64,000 nt of DNA from Mesodorylaimus sp. YZB2_4 (Eukaryota; Nematoda; Enoplea; Dorylaimida; Dorylaimidae): assembly GCA_030248295.1 (NCBI GenBank), contig JASANH010001438.1:524269-588268 (forward strand), given 5' to 3'. A model generated the notes under the pieces. It made no database searches and was not told the DNA's origin. It was given only the letters and a program-made list of their open reading frames with translations. Both the position numbers and the translations under genes were made by a program. Shown here piece by piece: positions 24,401-36,590 of this stretch (its first letter is position 1; each line of letters starts with the position of its first letter).

Positions 24401-25134
24401 ACGGAACGAGCTACTCGTTCGGCAACCCTGATTCGTTTCTGGTACCATCGGCCAGTTCGGCGGAAGTCGGTGGTCGGAGGCATCTGACGATACCTGTTCT
24501 ACCGCACACAAGATCGAGGGGTGCGACTGCTGCAGGTACGGTTTGATATGACCTGGTGTGATCATTAACGATAGGTTGGAATCGATATCGCGATCAGTGA
24601 AATCCAATCGGGAGTGGGGTTTTTTATTATTCTCTCGAGTTTGAGCCTGCTTTTCTCAGAACGCTTTTCAGTCATACAGCTTTTTTGGAATTTGTTTTTA
24701 GTTATCAATCGTTGCGTATGAACTGAAATTGAGGAATAAATACGCAGCCTCGATGCAGTCTTAAACACGCCCGAACACGGATAAGCCACACCAGCTTTCC
24801 TTCCACCCCTTGAACTGCGCAAAGAGCTGCTACAGAAAATGACATACAGACATTACCTTCCAGCCTAGCATGCTTCTGCTTCATTATTTATGCAGAAAAT
24901 CCCGACGCTTAAACGTCCGAATCGGCATCCCGACCTATGGTTAGTGAGCATAAGCTCCTAATGTAGAAGCCCTAGCCTAGTGCAAGAGTCTTATCTAATG
25001 AATCTGTGTGAGAGTCTAGGATTCATGTGCTTCTTGTTTCAGGGGTCTCTCGAACGAAAGAAAGCGCGATGTATTCACCTACGATTCTTCGCTTCGTTCT
25101 TGTTGCCTTGGCCTATGCAACGGTTTATCGCTAA
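21406..25134 (+). CDS. ephrin, GPI-anchored type (first of tandem pair)
   Basis: Ephrins are cell-surface ligands of Eph receptor tyrosine kinases. Six exons: 21406-21599, 22601-22730, 22925-23081, 23360-23452, 24308-24535, 25043-25134; intron phases 2,0,1,1,1; 297 residues. The receptor-binding domain shows PGIYWNSTNE, DHIFVVQIGDRVDFICP, AHVTVVFREYTPKPGG, IEFRPGKSYYFI and GLCLSKNMKVKFEIEPG, including the four structural cysteines. A poorly conserved linker follows, then a short hydrophobic C-terminus (TILRFVLVALAYATVYR) fitting a GPI signal. The start is uncertain: the frame is open to an ATG at 21259, and the hydrophobic segment FFLTSWLFFTIG lies about 35 residues in from the ATG at 21406. 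Intron 4 holds a perfect 31-bp hairpin and a MITE. Confidence 0.9.
23679..23872 (+). repeat. MITE-1 copy with terminal inverted repeats
   Basis: Ends 'gtaaccctcgtgcctggtag' and '...gccaggctttgttac' are inverted. The interior 'gtaggtatagtcgcaagact' and 'cgacttcggtcggc' match the copies at 63087 and 29008. It lies in ephrin-1 intron 4. Confidence 0.75.
24104..24190 (+). repeat. perfect 31-bp inverted repeat (hairpin)
   Basis: Bases 24104-24134 are exactly complementary to 24160-24190, with a 25-base loop. The arm begins 'tgctgtccgcagtgatagga'. Size suits a small-RNA precursor or a very recent foldback. It lies in ephrin-1 intron 4, so it would be transcribed with the gene. Confidence 0.8.
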
Positions 25135-25703
25135 ACTTTGCTACAGTGATAACATGCGTTTTATGAAATGTGATTTCATGTTGAAAAAAGATTACAATTA
25201 CATGGACTTGGCCATCCTGTCTCGGCAGAGGGCGCTGTTGGGCATCACGTGTTGGACCCTAACTCCGCCCCTTTACGAATCCGTCGGCCACTAGTGTCTG
25301 GTTTCCATTTTGAGCTCGATTTAGCCCGCGGAGTCGTTTGTGGTGTAGATTCGGCCTATACTGTGTAAGATATGTAAGTATAGGCTATTAAATTACCAAT
25401 TCGTATTCATAACCGCAATAGTGAGTGACTCATCGGAAAAGTAATTCAGTATCGATAAGATACCAGCTGGCAGTTGATTGGACTATTCTGTACATATGCT
25501 TTGCTATCGGCCCATTATAATCTTATCACTATCACCTGGCGTGTATGAAATAGAACCGATCCTGAAACGAGTCTTATTTGGAACTGGTTTTCATCTAACT
25601 CTTTCACAACTCGCTTTGAATTGGATGGATTTCATTCATAGCTACCGTCAGCTCATCGTCAGTTGATTGTTTAGGACTGAACTGGTCAGGTGGTGTAGTC
25701 GTC

Positions 25704-28700
25704 ATGTCGGCATTGAGTGATAATGCCATTGCCATATTCGTCATACTCGTCAGGCTGGCCATATTCGGAGGAAGCCAATTGGCCGAAGTCAATGGAAAGA
25801 AAATAGCGGATATTTATTGGAATACATCGAATCCCATGTAGGCTACTTTGATTTGGGGTGGACACGGTAAAGGGGGAGCTGTGCTGAGACCTTCCAGTCC
25901 AGACATAGTGCTCGTGATGGTCTTATCAGTAGCTGATCAACGCATGACGTTCAGCTGTGGGGCATGTGTAATCAAAGGGATCAGAAAATCGGGTCTTTTT
26001 TGCTTCCAAGTTAGCCATGATTCCAACAAAGATGTTAGTTTAGTCAGCCGCCCGAGCATCTGTCCGTCTGGTCTAAGTGGCCCCTTATCACCCATTTGAT
26101 CATCCCCATCGAACTGTAAACTTTGCAGAAGCTAAAGCCGCGTTGAGATTTTTTATGTACCGCTAGTCTTTCAGTTTTGGGCGTGTAGGCGAAGTTTCTA
26201 TGTGTAGTGCCTACTGTACTGTACGCCCGACCCCGACCTTGACCAGGCGTCACTCGGACGTAGGACTCATTTTCACACTCGATGCGGGCGTGATCAATCT
26301 AATAAGGGTGTGTGACAGTTATGGCTTGTAGATGGATGGCAATGGACTTTTTCTCAGCGGGTGGGTAAGATTGCATGAAGGGGGATTGCAGAGTGGAGTC
26401 AGGATTTGTGCTCCCTGATCTCCACCCATCTCATCTACTTCAGATTCCACTTTGATGACAGTGCGCACATGTTCGTAGTCCAATTACGAGACAGCGTCGA
26501 TATTATCTGTCCGAAATATTCTTTTGGCTATCCCGAGGATCGAATAGAGTACTCTCTCATCTACATGGTAAGTCCCTCCCCCCCCCCCCCCCCCCCCCCC
26601 AGCCGTCCCTCACTTTGCCAGTTTTCAGGTGGATCGTCGGAGTTACGAGACGTGCAATATTGGTAAGGCGGCCCGAGTAGTCGGCATTTGCACACGGCCA
26701 TATATCGATCAAGTGATTACGGTAGTATTTCGAGAATTCACGCCCAATCCGAACTTGTTGGAATTCGCTTCGGGCCGCGACTACTTTTTTATATGTAAGC
26801 TGCCGTGATGGCCATTCTCCTTTGTTCTCATTTGGCATTGGTATGTTCTTTCGTCTGCCTACTGTCGCACTCCTAGTCAGTCCGTCTTGCTGTCGGGGTA
26901 CGGGGTGGCGTATAAGTTTCCCAACTTCATTTACCAAATATGGGCATAGTATGCGAACATGTCTCGACCCGATGCGTCAAACATTCGTCAATCGGGCTGA
27001 CGATGGTCGATGGTGTGAATGAAATGAGTATCAGAGACCCGCATACCTGTACACTAGCCCCGACTAGTCTGGCCGACGATGAGTACTATAACACAGTACA
27101 GTATAGTAGGATAGTATGGAAGTATTTTTTCTAATTCTTTCTGCCACTTTCGGCAAATCGGAGCCGCCTCGAGAACTGCTGTCAATTATATTGTTTGGTG
27201 TAGAATTTATGGAGTGAGCGTATGAAAAAGGATACGTTTCGAGTTTAGGGAACGCCGAAACGGCAATGATGACCTTAGGTTTAGACAGGCACCCACTTGT
27301 ATATTTATTTAAGACGAATGCCAATTGGTTTTTGAAAATTTGAAAGAAGTGGGAAAAGGAAAAAGAAAACGTAATTGTAGAAGGGAATAGTCGTACAGGT
27401 CAAGCGAACACCAATGCCATGATGCAAGAATGACAGTGAGTAGTCGGGTTATGAGGGGATGGTTGCAGGAGACAGCTAAACTCCTTTGATTGCGACCCTA
27501 CTGTAACCGTTCGCTACATTGGAGTGCACTGGTAAATTTTGTGGACGCCGAAAATTGATGCTTACGGTCGACCACAGTCATGAGAAGCCCCAGCCACAAG
27601 CCCCGTCTTTCTCATTGTATCTTATCGACAATCCAGCGAACTGACGGACCACTGACTTTCAAGCCAGAGGTAGCCCACCTGCTGACACACCCGGCCTCTG
27701 AATCATCGTCAGGCGTGCCCCAGTGATTTTAACCAGCGGTTGCTAGTAGCCCTTTATCTTTCGCATATCATGCCACTAGACAGGCCAAGACCTAAGAGGC
27801 ATAACCTGTAAAGCAGAGGGAGGCAAGACAAGAGCAGGGGGCAAACCTGCGAGACTTAGCACCACGCCCAAGCAGACGACCAAGCCTTCCGACCATGGCC
27901 CCGTTGCATGAAAGTTAAGACAAGCCAACTTGTTCGGACATCCCTTCATCTTGCGTTTATTCGTGGATTGACAAACTCTAGGATCAGGCCAACTGCCAGA
28001 ACCTTAATGTGCTTAGGATGCTTGTCGTGACTTTGGCAACGTGGATAATGCTCAAAGATGCGGCTTCGTATAGGGGTCAGCAGATATGAGGATTGCTGCT
28101 GGAAACATGATGAGTTAGAGGGCCTGTAGTGATAGTGCGCTACTTCTTTAAATTTGTGAGTCAGAGCCGGGTTTTTCCAGCGTGGGCCCGAAAAACCAAA
28201 GAAAATAGATACAGACACAGATAGTAGGAAGCATCAACTAGCGCCCGCGGTGATGTAAAAGATTCAAATTTGATCTATATATTGCTTGGTAGAAAGATTA
28301 GGCTTTTCCCAGGTTCGATTCCGGCCGCCGAGGACGGTTTGCCAGACCTTGCACGTCATGCTGTGGGTGGCTCACCCTAAGTTGAGTCCTGCCTTCCACT
28401 GTCACTGTGGGCCCCTCTCGCCATAGTGGGATGCTGATTGTGGTAGGATGCTCTCGGCTGAGGTCCTTCTTTAGTGGCGATGAAGATCAGAAAGAAATGA
28501 TTCCTGCTGTTCCTGGAAAGAAGTTTTACAGTCTCGCCTGTTTTTTCTTTGTCGCCTTATTTCGCTTTTTCAAATCTAACCACATTCGCCAGACCAGACT
28601 GCAGCCAACCAGTTGATAATGGCTATATCTCGCACGATCGTGGTGTCTCATGGACCCAAAAAACAATGTAATTTTTTATTCCAGCCACAAGCAACGGGTC

Positions 28701-29813
28701 GAGACACGGGCTGAAAAATGAACAGGACGGCCTGTGTCGACACTACAACATGCGATTGCGCTTCATTGTGGAACCAAGGTCAAGCAGTTCAGGAGTGGAT
28801 GGTAAGCTAGTCTTCTAAACTCAAACAGCCTTTTGGGGTGTCTCAAAAACAGCTGATATTTTGTTCGGCGAGCAAAATTTTTTACTGTTTTCTTACTGCT
28901 GGGGAGAGGACTAGTGGACTTATTGATTCCGACCATGTTTTCCGACAGGTCCATGACCAAAACATTAGTCACGAGTGTTACCCATGGCTGCTAGCGCAAT
29001 CGCCTATGTAACCAAGCCTGGCAGGCGTAGGAGGGAGGTTGCCCGACAAAAACTCCAACTGGAACAAGCAAGTCTCGAGACCATACCTACGGCTGAAATA
29101 TCAATCCGAGAGGTTGACGTCTCCCAGCCGGGGTAGATCGATTACTTAATCCTAGTCGCTATGGCCTACCAGGCACGAGGGCTACACTTACCAGGCGAGC
29201 ATTTGATCAAGTGTGGTTTATCTTACAGCAGTCAACGGCCGTGACTTCGATTCGGACGAAGACGACTCATCGAACAGGCGGGCTGACTCGAGCTCTGATC
29301 AGAGCCTTTATCGTGGCCCGCCGCCAGTCATGATTCTACCCAGGGCTCCGGCCACTTTCGCCAGGCCCGTCTTCAGCCAACCAGTTGATAAAGGAAGTCT
29401 GTATCCCGCCCGGCCTTGGTGGACTGGACGAGGCCCCAGCGATTTGAATTCGCCCAGCAAAAACACATACGATGGTGAGTCAGACCCTCCTTCGGGCTTC
29501 AGCTATTAGTCTTGGTGGTGCTCATCGACTCGCGACCCCATAGAATTCTTTGCCCCACTGGCAATGATAGCAAAGACAATATAACTAACCACATAGCCAC
29601 GCCCTGTCACTCAAACACGGGGCTCATGGGTCACTTGCTGATGTGCACCACTGGCTGAGATGGTCCAGCCCAACCTGTCACGTGACTTACTCGTCCTCAT
29701 TTTCAGGCTCACAGTCAGTGCGCAGTGGCGTAAGACCATCACGATCCAGTGCTAGCCACCTCTGGCATTGCTCATTCCTTCTTATGCTTCCAGTGCTCCT
29801 GTTTTTTCGGTGA
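25704..29813 (+). CDS. ephrin, GPI-anchored type (second of tandem pair)
   Basis: Six exons: 25704-25837, 26444-26567, 26629-26794, 28685-28801, 29229-29474, 29707-29813; phases 2,0,1,1,1, identical to its neighbour; 297 residues. The signal peptide is visible (AIAIFVILVRLAIFGGSQ). The ephrin domain shows DIYWNTSNP, HMFVVQLRDSVDIICP, VITVVFREFTPNPN, FASGRDYFFI and LCRHYNMRLRFIVEP, with the conserved cysteines. The linker is rich in Asp/Ser, then Pro. The end (HCSFLLMLPVLLFFR) fits a GPI signal. Intron 2 has a run of 23 C just before the 3' splice site. Intron 3 contains a SINE-1 copy and intron 4 a MITE-1 copy. The pair clearly arose by tandem duplication, with strong divergence outside the receptor-binding core. 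Confidence 0.93.
26578..26600 (+). repeat. homopolymer run of 23 C
   Basis: Lies in ephrin-2 intron 2, within 30 bp of the 3' splice site. Such a run could form i-motif/G-quadruplex structures and is prone to assembly error. Confidence 0.9.
28243..28385 (+). repeat. divergent SINE-1 copy, plus orientation
   Basis: 'cgcggtgatgt', 'atattgcttggtagaaagat', 'aggttcgattcc' (B box), 'gaggacggtttgcc' and 'ctgtgggtggctcaccc' follow the SINE-1 order. It lies in ephrin-2 intron 3. Confidence 0.55.
29008..29193 (-). repeat. MITE-1 copy, inverse orientation
   Basis: Begins 'gtaaccaagcctggcaggcg' and ends 'ctaccaggcacgagggctac'. The interior 'gagaccatacctacggctga' and 'gaggttgacgtctcccagcc' match the inverse of the copy at 63087. 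It lies in ephrin-2 intron 4. Confidence 0.7.
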
Positions 29814-30348
29814 TCGTCTCTATGTCCCATTATTTCCCATCGAACCGAGCATGTTCGAGTCGAGTCGCCTTTCAATGACCCTTTGCTCATCAGCCTCTCC
29901 TGTTTGTTTTCGAGGCGCCCGTATTGGAACTGGTATTGATTCGCCATATGTCCATAAGTGTGCATAGGCAACCGTTGTGGTAATCCAGACCGGACCAAAG
30001 GGATTGACGATTTTTGTTATTGTGCATAACATGTCCTTGTTGGTTTGGTGCCACACTTCTCCCGCTTGTATGGCTAGCACGTGCAAATACTCCACTTACT
30101 CAATGCAGTGACAGTTACACTGTTCTGTGATGCACCAGAGGATCTAATGCTTCGTGTTTTGGAAACGAGAAAAGGTCTTCTCGAAGAAACCAAATTTTCC
30201 CGAGCCACGTGCACTTGGCTAAAGGGTTCAGCGACCATTTTTGGACACATAACAACTGCTGTCACACCAAGACTACTTACTAACCATGTACACAGTGTAA
30301 AGCGACATCCTATCACAAAGACGTATATCACACCACTCGCTAGCTGAT

Positions 30349-33300
30349 CTAGTCCACATGAGCGATCTTAGTACTTGACGATTTAGTCAGCACCAAGGCG
30401 GCCAGACATACCAAACAAAAGAAAGCCTCCAGGTAAAATGCAAACGTCAAGGATGTTGCAGTGGCCAGCACACTGAACGGGTAGCCAGCGAGTACTGCAC
30501 CAACTAAAACAACAGAGATTATAGTCCTCAGAAGAGACTCGACTCGAGTGCACTTACCATTCGCTGCCAGACTGACCACGGCGTGCGAAGAACCACTGAG
30601 ATGAACTGGTGCTTCTTCGGTAGCAACGATTCCAAAGATGTTGATGTTTCCGTACAGCGAAGCACCGAGCACAAATGAGAGAACAGGCAGGAAGGCCTGA
30701 AAGGCAGAATTTTATGTCGTATCCTCAAAGGAAGCTGCTGAAATCAATTGGATTCATGGGCTGCTTAATATTCATCTAAGAAATCCTTGAACACTCCAAG
30801 GCATATCCCATGCAAGTATGGGCAAGGTCGGCTTGGTTAGAGGGGTTTGGGTGGAGAGGGGAGAGGGGGGAGAGACAAGGGGCGGGGGAAGGAGGGAGGG
30901 GGAGGGGGAAGGAGGGAGGGGTGGAGATCCAATCAGATCGCCTAAGCTTGATCTGATCGCGTGTGAGATAGGTCAGGCCAGGTCAGGTTTGGGTCAAGTC
31001 GAGTGAGTGAGTTGTATGACTGTTTACATACAGTGCTGTAGGCTGGCTGGACAATTGGCCTGTGCTTGGAGGCCAGGTCTTGGTCCTGTCCACGTACAAT
31101 TTGATCACTTTTGTTCCCTTCCTGCTGGACCTGAGGTGGGGGCGGTTTCGAGAGGAAGGGTTCAATGTCCTGGCCGGCCCAACAACCCCCTTGCACATAG
31201 TTGATCCTATGTCTTGCGCAGACTCCAACAATAAGCCTCAGATGTGTGGCAGCTGATGCGAGAGGCCTCCAGGGTTTTTGTGTAACCACACCAACCCTGG
31301 GGTCTCACGGAAAAGCATGTTTAGGTAATGGATTGAGAAAACTACTCCCCCTGGCTCTGCAAAAGATCTGAAGCCATGAGCAGTTGCAAGTACTAGTATG
31401 ACCGCCCGAAAGAGTTGGTTGGGTTCCATATGTGCCATGAGCGCCCTATCTGAAGCTGAAAATGCGAAACATGACTTACATTAGATGAGGCAATCAATCC
31501 CAGGGCAAGTACACTGGCAAGCATGTACCCCATAACCACCTTCATTCTCGGATTAGTGGCCTTTGGATTCGGTGCCTGAAACATCAAAAATGAACCCATG
31601 CTCAGTCAACTCCAGCTAATGAAGGTGCAGTCTCACCTGGCGGGCCAATACCCAGTCAGTGATGTATCCTGTTGAGAAGCTGCTCAGCATACCGCCCAGT
31701 TCGAAGCTACTGATCACCCCACTTGCAAGCGCGGACGACAGTTGTTTTTCTTCCAGTACCAACAGCTGAGCCCAGTTCTCGATGCTGGTTTTTGCAGCGA
31801 ACACAACGAAATAGTAGAAGGACAGTCGCCACAGGAACGAGGATTGCATCAACGCTGGCCACTTGGCGTCACTTTGTCCTAAAGGTGATACAGTATTGAG
31901 CAACCTGCAGTCGGTAGGCGTGGGATAGGATGTGGGAGGGACAAACCTTTTACTGGAGCAAGGCGGCTGGAACATCAATTAGAAGGGTTGACGTTTCCCA
32001 GCCAGACAACAATAAATCACTCCCACTCGCCGTAGGCCAATCATCCGTGGATTATCTCGACTGATATCCCCACTTGGAAAGTACTGTGCCTGCTGAACTT
32101 TGGGAGACGACCCACCCAATCTCAGGTGGCCCAACATTACCGTCAACTTACCCCCAGCTGACTTCTTATCATCCTTTTTCTTCGACTCTGCCACGATTTC
32201 CGGCAGTCCATAATCTTTCGGGGTGTTCCGAACCGCGATCAGAGCTACCACAGCACTGGCAATACTCGCCACTCCTGCAACCAAGCACGCGATTACACTT
32301 GTCACGCAATGAGCACTTACACTTGCCCGAGATTAGCATAAATCCTCTCCATCCATTACCAACCGCTAATAAGAAGGGAAGAATCAAAGGAACGACAGCA
32401 CCAGTCACATTGACACTGGCCGACAGCAATGACCACACTGTTCCGAACTGTGACGGCTTGAACCACTGAAACACAACACTACCTATCTCTCATCTCCCCC
32501 CCCCCCCACTCGCGACCTCCACTCCTCACCTGTCTCAGCACTTTGGCACAAGCGGGCCAACCGCAGCCTTGTGACAAGCCATTGACAAACCACAACAGTG
32601 TGTAGGTGCTGACCGAGCCAGCACGAGAAAATCCAACCACACTCGCTCCCGATAAGGTCAGGCCCAAGAAGAAGAGAGTGCGAGCACTGATTTGGTCTGA
32701 CAGGACACCAATGATGAACTTGCTGATTGCATAGGCCAAGTTCAGTGCACTGACCACCTTGCCTAGAATCGACAGCAGGCAAAGAGTATGCTTGAAATGG
32801 CATGTGAACCCAGGTGACTGAAATCAAAACCACTGCGAGTACAGAACTGGGAAGACTATTTCTAATCCATCTATCATAAGATCCCTTGGTATCCATCTCC
32901 CGACCTCCCCCAGGACTCTCACAACAGGACTAGAGGAGTCCAAGGGACCCCCTCCTCCAAGGGATCCAATGGGTCTATGGGACCCCAAAGGACCTCACAT
33001 CTCCAGGAATTCTCGAAAATTCCCATCACACGAGCAGACAAGCGGAAGTTAAGAAAAGATCAATATTTTGAAACGGGTTAAACAAGACTTGGCACAGGAA
33101 GATAAGACAGATGGTGAATCTGCCAAGACCATGATTGCCCATGTTATTGTTCCATGCCAGTCGACTAGGGATCTGTGTGGAAACCAGGTGTTAATCAAAC
33201 CCCGCAAAATCCCGATGAGGTCAGGCCCAAGAACACAATGCGAGCACTGATTTGGTTCGAAAAAGGATACCAACAGGTTGCAGGTATTCCCATGTGGAAT

Positions 33301-33615
33301 CATAGTGATCCACATACCATGCAGTCCGCCTGGAAGTACGTGGCTCAATGCGGTTCCAGGTCAATAGCCACCATGGATTCATGCTGGGATATCAGAATTT
33401 TAAACATGGGAATCAAAAAAGCACCTCCATTCTAGTGCTCGAGACTAAAAAGTCCTTAAGCCCAGCTTACCCACATCTTCCTTAGCCAATCCCTCGGTCT
33501 CCACAAAAATAGGAATGATAAACCCAAATGTCTTTCGACACAAAATATAGAAAGCATATCCAATGAATAAACACGAAAATACAACCGCTTGGTACCGTGC
33601 CAATTGGGGTGCCAT
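30349..33615 (-). CDS. SLC37A4: glucose-6-phosphate transporter, SLC37A4-like
   Basis: Antiporter moving glucose-6-phosphate into the ER in exchange for phosphate (major facilitator, OPA family). Eight exons: 33615-33471, 32762-32530, 32465-32327, 32274-32152, 31878-31637, 31575-31480, 30696-30558, 30503-30349; 423 residues against 429 in human. Seen: QAVVFSCLFIGYAFYILCRK; SKFIIGVLSDQISARTLF; NGLSQGCGWPACAKVLRQ; WFKPSQFGTVWSLLSASVN; FVVFAAKTSIENWAQLLVLE; FGIVATEEAPVHLSGSSHAV. About 12 membrane helices. Intron 3 uses a GC donor (G|GCAAGT). Intron 1 holds a decayed copy of exon 2 sequence, and intron 4 a MITE-1 fragment. Between exons 6 and 7 about eight residues are missing relative to human, so a tiny exon might be overlooked. 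The ER retention-type lysine tail is not obvious. Confidence 0.93.
30835..30928 (+). repeat. purine-rich (G/A) low-complexity tract
   Basis: About 90 bp almost entirely G and A on the plus strand, so a long polypyrimidine tract on the transcribed minus strand, within SLC37A4 intron 6. Confidence 0.8.
31983..32045 (-). repeat. MITE-1 fragment
   Basis: 'gttgacgtttcccagccaga' and 'ccactcgccgtaggcc' match one half of MITE-1 in inverse orientation. It lies in SLC37A4 intron 4. Confidence 0.5.
33185..33275 (-). pseudogene. decayed duplicate of SLC37A4 exon 2 segment
   Basis: On the minus strand 'accaaatcagtgctcgca' and 'cttgggcctgacctcatcgg' closely match exon 2, which encodes GVLSDQISARTLFFLGLTLSG. 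Indels break the frame. It lies in intron 1 between exons 1 and 2. Confidence 0.65.
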
Positions 33616-34395
33616 TCCTGATTCGATCTGAAACAGCACTTCCATTCAAGTCTCCAAGTCCCCCTCCCCCCCCCCCACAAGCATGCACTCTCGCCCACCC
33701 GGCCAGACCAACGAAGCGAGTCTTGATAAGTCGAGGCCCTCACACCAGCTCTGTTTATATCTCGTCAGCAGTCAAAGACGAAGTGTTGTCGAAAATGCAC
33801 AGCCTAAACTCAACAGCATCTACTTCCGCCCCACCGCACGTACGAGCACCGACAGGTACCGCCTGGCGTGGACCATTTATCAAAAGAACTTGGGCGGAAG
33901 CCGTTACATGGCAAGCCGACACAGACTGCAAATTTCTTTATTCAGTGTACTGTGCCTGTAAGAGAATACCACGCTAATGAAGGAATATGTCTAACCTGAC
34001 AATATAACCATAACACATAATTCGGTCAAAGATATTGCAAGCTTTGAGTGCTACACTTGCGATCACTCACCACACCACCTTGAAACCGGCCCCCGAAACA
34101 ACCACCAATTAGCATTGTCGAGATGCAGTACCTGCTCAGATCTCACAACTGAATAGGACCATCACAATACGAGTGCTAAACAAACCCAATACCCAATAAA
34201 AAATACTGTCCCACAGGTAAAAAAATGGGTAAAGTGGGTACAAAAAAGGTAAATTACATAAAGCTACTCGAACCAGGCGACCACCAACAATATACTGCAG
34301 GTAGCGAGAAAAACAGGGGCAGGAAGCATCAATTACAGACCTACACTGGCAGCATTGTCCAATCGATGATGAGCCGAATGATTGATGAGATTCGA

Positions 34396-35949
34396 TCAAT
34401 AATCGCATTTGCCAGAAGCCTTGCTAGGAGCGTACATCTTGGCGTTCTCCACGTTGTCGTCGGGCATCAACGACATAGCAGCCACGTCGTCAGGCTTAGC
34501 TGAAAGCAAAGGCAAGGGGATTGTAGCGTACATCGGGTCGGAAAGGGTAAGGCAAATGAGGATTTGAAGGCGATAGCAAATGAGGGGAAATGCGAAGCTT
34601 ATATTCGAAGAATCAAATATCGCCTCGCCTAAATGGACCAATCCATCAAATAGTGTCACCGCGACTGGAGAAAGAGACTCCAATCATGGGACACAGACCC
34701 ATACCCGCCAGAGGCTTCGGCCATCTTCAATTAAAAAACAAACTCCAAAGAAATACTAGCCGTCACATACCGATATAATCAGGTTTGGCCTCGGCGCGAC
34801 AAGCCATATACAACGGGCATTTTTCCCAACAGCAACACATGATCATAACGCCAGTAAAAATAGCAGCAGCTAATACGACACTCACGGATATAATAATGGC
34901 CATTCTGAAAGAAAACTCGTCATGAATATTAAATTTAAAAAAAGCAACACGAGCTTACGTTTGAGGCAACTCGTAGAATTTTGCCGCAGCTTTAGGAGAC
35001 TGGCAGCATCGTTCCGTTGATTTATCGCAGCACAAGGTCTTGTCCGGCGAATCGGAATATTCTGGGCATTCGTACTGTTCAGTTACGCTTCGGCCATTCT
35101 CGTTGACGTATCGTCGAGTGCATAATGTGGTAGGCGGATCTAAATTAGAAACGTTGAGGCAACTCAAGATTTTTGCTGTATTTATGTTTGAACACAAGCT
35201 CAAGCTGTTTGAATTCAAGATATGTTTGAACACAAGCACTGTGGCAAATAGCATTGTCCATAGAGTAAGGAGTCATTAGTGCGATTATGTATTTCGACTG
35301 GAGGTGATAACTGAGGCAGCCTTAGACAATTTTAAAATGTTTCAAACATAGCAATAGAAGCGTCGAAGTGACCCCTAATGAGACGACCCACCTGAATTAT
35401 GTAGACAGCTCTGCCTGCTCGATCTATAGCTATAATTAGCTACAGCGTATACGCTACGTACTTGCCGCGAACTACAAAGATCTGGCTGACTCCAAGCCCA
35501 GGTCGGCTTATACTTGTGCTTAGGTCCTTCAACCCCAGCCCCATCTCAGTCAGAGAGTTTAGGCTGACTCATAGGTGTTTGCCAGTGTTGTGATGTCTTT
35601 CCATATTCACTCTTCAGGATGCGGGGGAACCCCGAGAAGCTGGAACCAGGCCTGGGGTATGTCTTGTCTACCTCTATGTATGTGCGTATAGTAGAGATAG
35701 GCCTAAGCCTGGCCTACCCAGTGCAACCCCCCAGCTTTCTCAGAACGGCGACCTCTCGAAAAGACTCCTCCACTAGCGCTCAAAAAGAAAGAGGTCCTAT
35801 CCATCAGCAGTGAATGCGCAGTGTAAACAGGATGACTCACCCTCTAGATCCTCATCCTCGCCCGGTGGCATCCTCGTCGTGGAAACAGCGTTTGCTACAG
35901 GCTCCATTGCTAGCAAGGACAGCAAAACAATCGAAATCAAAAGCACCAT
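34396..35949 (-). CDS. Shisa-like cysteine-rich single-pass membrane protein
   Basis: Four exons with matching phases: 35949-35841, 35139-34959, 34904-34771, 34499-34396; 175 residues. The signal peptide MVLLISIVLLSLLAMEPVAN is followed by an acidic spacer, then a compact cysteine cluster (TLCTRRY...ECPEYSD...KTLCCDKSTERCCQ). One membrane helix follows (IIISVSVVLAAAIFTGVMI), ending in CCCWEKCP, a likely palmitoylation site, then a short cytosolic tail ending KCDY. The C...CP...CC...CC pattern before the helix is that of the Shisa/CYYR1 superfamily, whose members act in ER or surface trafficking of receptors. The exact subfamily is not assignable. No PPxY is seen in the tail. Confidence 0.8.
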
Positions 35950-36590
35950 TTTTGGAGTCAATATCTTCCAATGCGGAGGATTCGTCGAAAAATTGGAACT
36001 TCGATTCGGCTAGACGCTGTAATGGATTGGAGTTAATTACAACAGCCAGCAGCCGTGCGCCTTTGTCTGCGATGACGCGCGCAGCACATCCTACGCAGGT
36101 CCTCTATGTACTTATTCTAGAAAGCGGGAATTTAAAAAGAGGGGTTCTGCAACCTGTCGCCAAATCGAAAGATTTCAACCTCATAATTTTCTGTGTTGCC
36201 GATGAAGGTAGGTAGGTGCGCACCAGGAGTGCTGTATGGTGCATGCAACAGCGAAAACATTTTGTGCCCGTTCTTAATTCTCTGTGGTGCCGCAAAAAAA
36301 TTGATGCCTGAGCGATATCAGCAGGAATTTTGAAATGACCCAATATTCTTTTTCGAAAGATTCTGAAATTCTCTAGCTTTAACCTTGGTGCCTCAAGATA
36401 CTCCCGCCGAAACTAGGAATTCAAATTTCTCCACCGATTGAGGTCCATGCAGAAAACCGGACCCCACCCAAAAAAGTTCACCTCCTGTACCTCTTGCTTG
36501 TGGATTCGTTTTTGGTGTGTTCCTTGGTTATATAGGGGCTACTTTTTATGGTGTCCAATTGAAACGATACGATTGTATCACGTGTATGTG

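Noticed and set aside
31238-31438. Minus-strand frame resembling an SLC37A4 segment (LFRAVILVLATAHGF)
   Set aside because: It cannot be spliced in phase with exon 6, and exon 7 (30696-30558) already supplies the matching region, so exon 6 joins exon 7 directly without a frameshift.
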